Part shown: piece after piece, positions 15,379 through 22,288 of the stretch
Layout: each line of letters opens with the position of its first letter
Numbering within the stretch: the stretch's first letter is position 1
Program-made: the position numbers and the translations under genes
Notes under the pieces: generated by a model
Seen by the model: only the letters and a program-made list of their open reading frames with translations
Databases searched by the model: none
Told to the model about the DNA's origin: nothing
NCBI RefSeq assembly: GCF_025791835.1
Contig: NZ_JAOXLP010000002.1
Location: forward strand, 248,001 to 312,000
Direction: 5' to 3'
DNA: 64,000 nt
Source of the DNA: Roseomonas xinghualingensis
Lineage (GTDB): Bacteria; Pseudomonadota; Alphaproteobacteria; Acetobacterales; Acetobacteraceae

Positions 15379-18027
15379 TCAGCCGCCCTCTTTCACCTCC
15401 TCGTCCTGACCCGCCGCGCCAATCGGCGTCGTCAGCCCGATCGCCTGGCTGAGCTGTCCGCGCTGCACGGGCTTGGAGAGATAGTCGTTCATTCCCGCCT
15501 GGCGGCATTGCCGCTCGAATTCCACCCCCACCGCCGCCGTCAGCCCGACGATCCGGGTACGGCGGTTCAGCCCTTCCCGGCGGATGGCGCGCGTTGCCTC
15601 AAGCCCGTCCATCACCGGCATCTGCAGATCCATCAGGATCACGTCGAAATTGGTGGCGCGGCAGTGTTCCACCGCTTCGGCCCCGTTGCCCGCGACCGTC
15701 ACCTTCACCCCGAGCCGGGCCAGAAGCGCCTGCATGAGGAGTTGGTTGGTGGCGTTGTCCTCCACCAACAGGACGCGCTGCGGGCGGTCCTCGACTCGTC
15801 CTCCCAACGGTAGCGAGAGAGGCAGGCCGCCTGCCGGCGCCAGGGCCTGCATCACCGCCTCCAGTAGCCGCTCGGGGAGGGCCGGCTTGAGCAGCATGGC
15901 ATCCACCAACCCTGGCGGGGGGCCGCCATCCGGCATCTGATGCGCCTCGACTCCGAAGGAGCAGAGGATGAGGGCCGGATGGCCCAGTACCGCCTCCTCC
16001 GCCCGGATAGCCCCTGCTAACTCCAGCCCGCCCATGCCAGGCATGGAGGCGTCCAGCAGCGCGGCATGGAAGGCGGCGCCCCGCTGCGCCGCGAGCCGCA
16101 GCAGGTTCAGCGCCGCCGGGCCACTGTCTGCCGCCAGCACCGAGGCGCCATGGGCGCTGAGCTGGCGCTGCATCTCCTCGCGGTTCAGCGGCAGGTCATC
16201 CACCACCAGGAAGCGGCGCCCGGCGAGAAGGGAGGGCGATGGCTCCGGCTGCTCCATCGCGCCCACCACGATCCAGAAGCGGAAGACACTGCCGCCGCCC
16301 TTGCGCGGCGTCGCCTCGATGCCGCCACCCATCTGCTCCGCCAGCTTGCGGCAGATCGCGAGGCCGAGTCCCGTGCCGCCATATTTGCGGCTGATCGAGG
16401 CATCCGCCTGGGTGAAGCGTTCGAACAGCATCGGCACCTGGGCCGCATCCACGCCGATGCCCGTATCGGCCACCGAGCAGGTAAGCCGCAGTGCGCCCTC
16501 CTCCAGCGAGCTGGCGGCGATCGACACCTCGATCCAGCCCGTCTCGGTGAATTTAATGGCGTTGCCGACAAGGTTGAACAGGATCTGCCGGAACCGCCCG
16601 GGATCCCCCAGCACCTGCTTCGGCAGTTTGGGCGGCAGGGAGGCCACCATCTCCACGCCCTTGGAGGCCGCCCTTGCGGCGAAGAGCTCCACGATGGTGG
16701 AAACCTCGTTCTCCAGCGTGAAGGGGATGTTCTCATGATCGATCATCCCCGCCTCCAGCTTGGAGAAATCGAGAATGTCGTTCAGCACCATCAGCAAATG
16801 CTCGGCGCTGCCCTGGATCGTCTCGGCATAGCGGCGCTGGATGGGATCCAGGCTGGAATCCAGCAACAACCCGGTCATGCCGATCACGCCGTTCATCGGC
16901 GTGCGGATCTCGTGGCTCATCGCGGCCAGGAACTCCTCCTTGGCCCGCGTTGCTGCCCGTGCCTCCTGTTCGCTTTCGCCGAGCGCATCCCCCTGCGCCT
17001 TCAGCAGCGCTGCCTGGCGGGACATGAGCCAGAGCGCCACCAGCATGATCCCCGCGATGGTGACGCCGCCGCCGATCAGCAGCGTGGCGAGCCGCTCCAC
17101 CCCCTCGAAGGCCAGGGCCTTCCGCCGGGCGGCCTCGATCACGAGCATTCCCTGCCGGATGGTCGAGAAGGAGGCGAAAACATCCTGCCCATCCTGGTCG
17201 AGGCCCGAGAAGCTGCCGCTGTCGCGCCGCGGCAGGAAGTCGCGGAACAGCCAGGCGGTGGGACTGGTCTCCCCCACCCCTTCCGCCCGCCCGTCCGAGC
17301 GCGCGAGCAACAGTCCGTTTAGCGAATGAATCCGCACCGTGACGCCGAAGGCATCCGCATGGCGGCGCCCCACCGAGATCAGGTAGTCCGGATTCAGCAG
17401 CGCGATCACCGCCCCGCTGAAATCTCCGCGCGGCGTGCGCAGCCCGCGGGCGAGGGGGATGGACCAAACCCCTCCCGCCTGGATGGCGCGTGCCTGCGTG
17501 GCGGGCGATCCGCCGAGGAAATGCCCAGCCTCCGGCGAACCCAGCCGCAGCGCGGATCCTCCCAGGCGCAGCAGGCGGAACCATTCCCGGTTCGCCACCG
17601 AGGCGCCGCGCAGGCTCTCCACGGTCGAGGAGGTCACGATGCCATTGGCATCCACGATCAGCACGGCCCGCAACTGCGGTACGTCGCGGATGCGACCGGC
17701 CAGGGATCGGGCTGTGCTGGCGGGATCGGCATCGCTTCTGCGCTCGGCCATCTCCAGCAGCACGAAGTCCACCGTCTGGATCGCGCGGGTAAGCTGGTCC
17801 GCCATGGCGGCTGTAACGCCGGAGGTGAGGCGCTCCGCCTCATTCGCCGCCTCCCGCTGCCCGCGGTCGAAAAGGATGAAATAGACGGCGGCGAAGCAGA
17901 TCCCCACGACCAGCACCGTCGCGGCGAAGAGTCGCCAAGGGCGGGGCGTTGCCGGCGTTGCGGGGCCCAGCTTCAGAAACCGGCGGAGGAGCGAGGAAGC
18001 GTTCATTTGTTCTGCGACCGCAGTCAT
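15379..18027 (-). CDS. hybrid sensor histidine kinase with two receiver domains
   Basis: 882 residues. TM1 is about 33-53 and TM2 about 313-336, enclosing a periplasmic Cache-like sensor (55-305). The HisKA domain has [11 protein letters not shown] with phospho-His 372, and the HATPase has [16 protein letters not shown] and GTGLGLAI. A first receiver follows ([11 protein letters not shown], phospho-Asp in LLDASMPGM). The second has [21 protein letters not shown] and the switch Lys in LSKPV. It has no HPt domain; a stand-alone HPt gene lies convergent 21 nt away. The AT-rich region upstream holds a tandem duplication that may bear on its control. Confidence 0.93.
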   Translation of the reverse strand: MTAVAEQMNASSLLRRFLKLGPATPATPRPWRLFAATVLVVGICFAAVYFILFDRGQREAANEAERLTSGVTAAMADQLTRAIQTVDFVLLEMAERRSDADPASTARSLAGRIRDVPQLRAVLIVDANGIVTSSTVESLRGASVANREWFRLLRLGGSALRLGSPEAGHFLGGSPATQARAIQAGGVWSIPLARGLRTPRGDFSGAVIALLNPDYLISVGRRHADAFGVTVRIHSLNGLLLARSDGRAEGVGETSPTAWLFRDFLPRRDSGSFSGLDQDGQDVFASFSTIRQGMLVIEAARRKALAFEGVERLATLLIGGGVTIAGIMLVALWLMSRQAALLKAQGDALGESEQEARAATRAKEEFLAAMSHEIRTPMNGVIGMTGLLLDSSLDPIQRRYAETIQGSAEHLLMVLNDILDFSKLEAGMIDHENIPFTLENEVSTIVELFAARAASKGVEMVASLPPKLPKQVLGDPGRFRQILFNLVGNAIKFTETGWIEVSIAASSLEEGALRLTCSVADTGIGVDAAQVPMLFERFTQADASISRKYGGTGLGLAICRKLAEQMGGGIEATPRKGGGSVFRFWIVVGAMEQPEPSPSLLAGRRFLVVDDLPLNREEMQRQLSAHGASVLAADSGPAALNLLRLAAQRGAAFHAALLDASMPGMGGLELAGAIRAEEAVLGHPALILCSFGVEAHQMPDGGPPPGLVDAMLLKPALPERLLEAVMQALAPAGGLPLSLPLGGRVEDRPQRVLLVEDNATNQLLMQALLARLGVKVTVAGNGAEAVEHCRATNFDVILMDLQMPVMDGLEATRAIRREGLNRRTRIVGLTAAVGVEFERQCRQAGMNDYLSKPVQRGQLSQAIGLTTPIGAAGQDEEVKEGG

Positions 18028-18266
18028 TATCGCAGTCGTGTCGCAATTTTGCGATATAATATCGATGTTCTAGAAGAAATTTGCGGGGATCAATGCTTAG
18101 TCTCTTATTCATACAACGCTTAGTCTCTTATTCATACAACCTATAGTTGCGTAAATGGTTCTGGCAATTCACGATGCGATAAAAGAATGAAGGCATTCCC
18201 TTTTACGCATCTCTGATAAGCGGGGCTGCCCTTGTAGCGAGCATGCGCCGTGGAAAAGGCGAGGTC
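18028..18266. other. AT-rich intergenic region upstream of the hybrid kinase
   Basis: About 240 nt without a gene, visibly richer in A/T than anything around it. It contains a short palindromic stretch (CGCAA TT TTGCG near 18040) and the 23-nt tandem duplication at 18095-18140. It must hold the kinase promoter (minus strand) and the 3' end of the GntR transcript. I could not assign a convincing -10/-35 pair. Confidence 0.5.
18095..18140. repeat. perfect 23-nt tandem duplication
   Basis: Two identical adjacent copies (18095-18117 and 18118-18140) of a 23-nt unit that begins GCTTAGTC and ends CATACAAC. The unit is AT-rich and lies 68-113 nt upstream of the hybrid kinase start. Confidence 0.9.
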
Positions 18267-18944
18267 TCAGCCTTCGCCGAGCGAATCCAGCCAGCGTCGC
18301 TTGCCGCCTTGCGCCACATGCGCTTCGCCCAGCGCCCGGGCATGCGCGGCATCGCCTGCCGCCACCGCATCCAGCATCGCCGCATGCTCGGCATTGCTTT
18401 CGCGCATCCGGACGGAGCGGGAGAGAGACCGCTGCCTCGCCAGATGACTTTCCTTCAGCAGGGATTCGTACAGCCCTGCCGCACGACGGTGCCCGGCCGC
18501 CTCGTGCAGTGCCGCGTGGAAGGCCAGGTTGCGCGCATAATACCCGGTCGCGTTACCCGCGCTGGCATCCTCCTCCATGGCGGCGACCTGGGCGCGCAAC
18601 TCCTCCAGCACCCGGGCCGGCAGCGCCCTGTCCGCCACGCGCTGCGCCAGCCGTGCCAGGATGAAGCCCTGCAGCAGCGCGCGCATGTCGTAGAGTTCGG
18701 CCATCTCCTCGGGTTCGAGCCGCCGCACGCTCATGCCTTGCCCGGCGGGCCCCGCCGCCACCAGCCCGTCCCGTTCCAGCCCCCGCAGGGCTTCCCGTAG
18801 AGGCCCGCGCGAAAGGCCCAGTCGCGCGGCCAGCGCCACCTCATTGATCCGCGCGCCCGGCGCGATCTCGCCCGAGAGGATGAGTTGCTCCAGCGCCGCG
18901 CGGGCGCGTTCGGGCAGCGGCACCTGCAAGGGAAGAGTGTCCAT
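18267..18944 (-). CDS. GntR-family regulator, FadR/FCD subfamily
   Basis: 225 residues. The N-terminal winged helix spans about 10-75 (RARAALEQLILSGEIAPGARINE, then LGLSRGPLREALRGLERDGLV). The C-terminal FCD domain is all-helical, with LYDMRALLQGFILARLA and the metal/ligand residues in NLAFHAALHEAAGH and ESNAEHAAMLDAV. Such proteins usually repress neighbouring catabolic genes and are released by an organic acid. It is divergent from the CoA-transferase/crotonase/Bug genes, and a 21-bp dyad lies between the two starts. Confidence 0.9.
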   Translation of the reverse strand: MDTLPLQVPLPERARAALEQLILSGEIAPGARINEVALAARLGLSRGPLREALRGLERDGLVAAGPAGQGMSVRRLEPEEMAELYDMRALLQGFILARLAQRVADRALPARVLEELRAQVAAMEEDASAGNATGYYARNLAFHAALHEAAGHRRAAGLYESLLKESHLARQRSLSRSVRMRESNAEHAAMLDAVAAGDAAHARALGEAHVAQGGKRRWLDSLGEG

Positions 18945-18973
18945 TTCCGAAGCGCATCACAGGGGCACCAAAC

Positions 18974-18994
18974 CTGTCAACAGCCTGTTGACAG
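18974..18994. promoter_or_regulatory. 21-bp dyad with TTGACA on both strands, candidate operator/promoter
   Basis: Ten-base arms CTGTCAACAG and CTGTTGACAG are perfect inverted repeats around one central base. Each strand carries a consensus TTGACA (-35) inside the dyad, so a bound regulator would cover the -35 element of both divergent promoters. It lies 30 nt upstream of the GntR start and about 47 nt upstream of the CoA-transferase start. Good -10 boxes are not evident. Confidence 0.75.
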
Positions 18995-19040
18995 CCTGTA
19001 TGCAGAAGCCGCAGCCTATGCCGTAACGGAGGAACCCCCC

Positions 19041-20264
19041 ATGCTCGATGCCCCGCAGTCGTCACCCGGCCAGGACACCAGCGGCACCGCCGGAGGCGCC
19101 CTTTCGCGCTTCACCGTGCTCGACCTCACCCGCGTCCGTTCCGGCCCGACCTGCGTGCGCCAGCTCGCCGACTGGGGCGCGAAGGTCATCAAGATCGAGA
19201 TGCCGGAAGGGCTGGACCAGGGGGACCCGATGGGCGGCCCGCGCGGCGGCCCGGACTTCCAGAACCTGCACCGCAACAAGCGCGGCCTGACGCTGAACCT
19301 GAAGTCGCCCGAGGGCGTCGCCATCCTGAAGAAGCTGGCGCGCGAGGCGGATGTGGTGGTGGAGAACTTCCGCCCCGACGTGAAGGACCGCCTGGGCATC
19401 GGCTATGAGGCGCTTTCGGCCGAGAACCCGCGCCTGATCTACGCCTCCATCTCGGGTTTCGGCCAGGACGGCCCCTATGCCAAGCGCCCGGGCTTCGACC
19501 AGATCGCGCAGGGCATGGGCGGGCTGATGTCCATCACCGGCCTGCCGGGCCAGGGCCCCGTGCGCGTCGGCATTCCCATCGCCGACCTCACCGCCGGCAT
19601 CTTCGCCGCCCAGGGCATCCTGGTCGCGCTGCTGGAGCGCGAGGTCTCCGGCAAGGGGCAGTGGGTGCAGACCTCGCTTCTCCAGGCTCAGGCCTTCATG
19701 CTGGACTTCCAGGCCGCGCGCTGGCTCCAGGCCGGCGAAGTGCCCAAGCAGGCCGGCAACAACCACCCGACGAGCATCCCGACCGGTGTCTTCAAGACGA
19801 AGGACGGCCACATCAACATCGCCGCCACCGGCAATGCTATCTGGAAGCGCTTCTGCATCGCGGTCGGTGCGCCGGAATGGCTGGAGGACGAGCGCTTCAA
19901 GGATTCCGGCTCGCGCTCCACGAACCGCGACGCGCTGAACGCCCTGATCGATACCAAGATCGCCGAGCGCACGAGTGAGGAATGGGTGTCGATGCTGAAC
20001 GAGGCCGGCGTGCCCGCGGGCCCGATCTACAGCATCGACAAGATGTTCGAGGACCCGCAGGTCCAGCATCTCGGCATCGCGGCGACGCTCGATGACGGCA
20101 GCAAGGCCCAGACCTATGTCGCGCAGCCCATGACGCTGTCGCGCACGCCCAGCCGCATCGCCACCCATCCGCCGGCCATTGGCGAGCACTCGGCCGATGT
20201 GCTGCGCGAGATCGGCTATTCCGAAGACGAGATCGCGGACCTCAAGTCCCGCCAGGTGATCTAG
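19041..20264 (+). CDS. CaiB/BaiF-type CoA-transferase (class III)
   Basis: 407 residues from the ATG at 19041, with ACGGAGGA just upstream (19026-19033). Class III features are LDLTRVRSGPTCVRQLADWGAKVIKIE, then FQNLHRNKRGLTLNLK, and VVVENFRPDVKDRLGIGYE. The usual catalytic Asp follows in VGIPIADLTAGI. It transfers CoA between carboxylic acids in the cytoplasm. With the crotonase 14 nt downstream and the Bug protein after it, the set looks like uptake, activation and hydration of an organic acid, probably controlled by the divergent GntR protein. The substrate is not readable from sequence. Confidence 0.9.
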   Translation: MLDAPQSSPGQDTSGTAGGALSRFTVLDLTRVRSGPTCVRQLADWGAKVIKIEMPEGLDQGDPMGGPRGGPDFQNLHRNKRGLTLNLKSPEGVAILKKLAREADVVVENFRPDVKDRLGIGYEALSAENPRLIYASISGFGQDGPYAKRPGFDQIAQGMGGLMSITGLPGQGPVRVGIPIADLTAGIFAAQGILVALLEREVSGKGQWVQTSLLQAQAFMLDFQAARWLQAGEVPKQAGNNHPTSIPTGVFKTKDGHINIAATGNAIWKRFCIAVGAPEWLEDERFKDSGSRSTNRDALNALIDTKIAERTSEEWVSMLNEAGVPAGPIYSIDKMFEDPQVQHLGIAATLDDGSKAQTYVAQPMTLSRTPSRIATHPPAIGEHSADVLREIGYSEDEIADLKSRQVI

Positions 20265-20278
20265 GACCCATCACGCAG

Positions 20279-21094
20279 ATGCCCGACGCGCTTCCGCCGC
20301 CCAACCCCACCCTCGGCACCGACAAGATGCTCTCCCGCAAGGAGGGCGGCGTCGGCTGGATGATCTTCAACAACCCCGAGCGCCACAACGCCGTTTCCAT
20401 GGAGATGTGGATCGCGGCCGAGAAGATTCTCGCCGACTTCTCGGCTGATCCCGAGATCCGCGTCGTCGTCGTCACCGGCGCGGGCGGCAAGGCCTTCGTC
20501 TCCGGCGCCGATATCTCGAAGTTCGAGAGCGAGCGCGGCTCCAAGGAGGCGGTGGACGCCTATCAGGCGCAGACCGCCAAAGTTTATGAGGCGCTGGCGA
20601 ACTTCTCCAAGCCGACCATCGCCGCCATCCGCGGCCATTGCATCGGCGGCGGCAGCGCGCTCGCGGTCTGCTGCGACCTCCGCATCTGCACGGAGAAGTC
20701 CTCCTTCGGCATCCCGGCGGCCAAGCTCGGCCTCGGCTATCCGCTGCCGGGCATCCGGCGCCTCGTGCAGCTCGTCGGCCCCTCCTTCGCCAAGGAGCTG
20801 TTCTTCACGGCGAAGAAGTTCAGCGCGGAGGATGCCCGCATCATGGGGCTGGTGAACCGCGTGGTGGCCGATGACGCGTTGGACGCCACCATCGCCGATT
20901 ACGCCAACACCATCGCAGGCAACGCGCCGCTCACCGTCGGATCGGTCAAGGCGATCGTCGCCGAGGCGCTGAAGGCCGATCCGGACGAGGAGCTCTGCGA
21001 CCGCCTCGTCCTCGGTTGCTTCGCCAGCGAGGACTACATCGAAGGCCGCCGCGCCTTCATGGAAAAGCGCCCGCCGCAGTTCCGCGGCCGCTGA
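20279..21094 (+). CDS. enoyl-CoA hydratase/isomerase (crotonase) family
   Basis: 271 residues with the crotonase fold. The first oxyanion-hole segment is KAFVSGADISKFE and the second is GHCIGGGSALAVCCDLRI, followed by SFGIPAAKLGLGYPLPG. In classical hydratases two Glu residues act; the second is replaced here (the region reads LGYPLPG), so the chemistry may differ from simple hydration. It lies 14 nt after the CoA-transferase and belongs to the same operon. A hairpin separates it from the Bug gene. Confidence 0.88.
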   Translation: MPDALPPPNPTLGTDKMLSRKEGGVGWMIFNNPERHNAVSMEMWIAAEKILADFSADPEIRVVVVTGAGGKAFVSGADISKFESERGSKEAVDAYQAQTAKVYEALANFSKPTIAAIRGHCIGGGSALAVCCDLRICTEKSSFGIPAAKLGLGYPLPGIRRLVQLVGPSFAKELFFTAKKFSAEDARIMGLVNRVVADDALDATIADYANTIAGNAPLTVGSVKAIVAEALKADPDEELCDRLVLGCFASEDYIEGRRAFMEKRPPQFRGR

Positions 21095-21101
21095 CACCGG
21101 A

Positions 21102-21128
21102 CGGGCGGCGGTTCATGCCCGCCGCCCG
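21102..21128 (+). terminator. GC hairpin between crotonase and Bug genes
   Basis: Ten-base arms CGGGCGGCGG and CCGCCGCCCG with a 7-nt loop, starting 8 nt after the crotonase stop. No T-tract. It may stabilise the upstream mRNA or reduce read-through into the Bug gene. Confidence 0.45.
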
Positions 21129-21206
21129 CCCGCACAGCTTGAACCGGCCCCCTGAGAGAGACCCGCAAGAGACGGGGCGAGGGCGCCGCGAGAGGAGGAG
21201 AGTCCG

Positions 21207-22187
21207 ATGATCCATCGCCGCACCCTGGTGGGTGCCGGGCTGGGGGGGCTTGCCCTCTCCATGCCGGCCCTGCGCGCCCGCGCCCAGGCTTCCTGGCCCA
21301 ACAAACCCATTCGCGTCGTGGTGGGCTTCGCCGCTGGCGGCGCCACCGATATCAGCACCCGCGTGATGCAGCCGAAGCTTTCGGCGCTGCTCGGCCAGCC
21401 GGTGGTGATCGAGAACCGTCCCGGCGCCGGCGGCAACATCGCAACCGAAGTTGTGGTGCATGCCCAGCCCGATGGCCATGCCTTCCTGATGGGCACGATC
21501 GGCGCGCTGGCGATCAACCCCACCCTCTATGGCAACCTGCCTTTCAACCCGCAGACCGATCTCACCCCCGTCGCCATGGCGGGCAACGTGCTGAACGTGC
21601 TCGTCGTGCCCGCCGACCGCCCCTGGCGGAACGTGGCGGACCTGATCGAGGCGGCGAAGAAGGACCCGGACGGCGTCACCTATGGCTCCTCCGGCGTCGG
21701 CGGCGCCGGGCATCTGGCGGGCGCGCTGCTGGACCGGATGGCCGGGGTGAAGACTGTCCACGTCCCCTATCGCGGCGGTGGCCCGCTGATGACGGACCTG
21801 ACCGGCGGCAAGATCGACTACGCCTTCTCAACCGCCCCCACCGCCCTGCCGCAGGTGCAGAACGGCCGGCTGCGGCTCCTGGCGGTACCGACCCTGCAGC
21901 GCGTGCGCTCGCTGCCCGACAAGCCCACGGTCGCCGAGACCCTGCCGGGCTATGAGGTCCAGAACTGGTATGCGCTGGTCGGGCCAAAGGGCCTTTCGCC
22001 GGCCATCGTGACACGCATGAACGCCGTGATGCGCGAGGCCCTGGCCGACCCCACCGTGGCCAGCGCCCTGGAAGGGCAGGGGGTGGAACCCATCCCCAGC
22101 TCGCCGGAGGAGCTCGCCCGCTTCATCCGCGAGGAAGCGACGAAATGGGCGCCGATCGTCCGTTCGACGGGAGCGAGGGCAGAGTAA
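21207..22187 (+). CDS. Bug/TctC-family periplasmic solute-binding protein
   Basis: 326 residues with a Tat-like leader (MIHRRTLVGAGLGGLAL, cleavage near RAQASWP). Bug motifs are IRVVVGFAAGGATDISTR, VIENRPGAGGNIATE and VHVPYRGGGPLMTDLTGGKIDY. It follows the CoA-transferase and crotonase genes, suggesting that it brings in the carboxylate they process. No TctAB permease is nearby. A strong GAGAGGAGGAGAG ribosome site precedes the ATG. Confidence 0.9.
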   Translation: MIHRRTLVGAGLGGLALSMPALRARAQASWPNKPIRVVVGFAAGGATDISTRVMQPKLSALLGQPVVIENRPGAGGNIATEVVVHAQPDGHAFLMGTIGALAINPTLYGNLPFNPQTDLTPVAMAGNVLNVLVVPADRPWRNVADLIEAAKKDPDGVTYGSSGVGGAGHLAGALLDRMAGVKTVHVPYRGGGPLMTDLTGGKIDYAFSTAPTALPQVQNGRLRLLAVPTLQRVRSLPDKPTVAETLPGYEVQNWYALVGPKGLSPAIVTRMNAVMREALADPTVASALEGQGVEPIPSSPEELARFIREEATKWAPIVRSTGARAE

Positions 22188-22207
22188 GCGCCGTATCGGA
22201 ATGTGGG

Positions 22208-22233
22208 GCCGCCGCGCATTGGTGAGCGGCGGC
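22208..22233. terminator. hairpin between convergent Bug and repeat-protein genes
   Basis: Eight-base arms GCCGCCGC and GCGGCGGC with a 10-nt loop, in the 100-nt gap between two gene ends. No T-tract; a weak candidate for a shared terminator. Confidence 0.35.
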
Positions 22234-22288
22234 TCATCCTGCATGCCGATGTCACGCGCGAAGGGTGTCGCGGGCCGCAACGGGCCGT

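Noticed and set aside
18048-18060. TATAAT-like sequence on the plus strand
   Set aside because: No matching -35 and no plus-strand gene follows; only local AT-richness.
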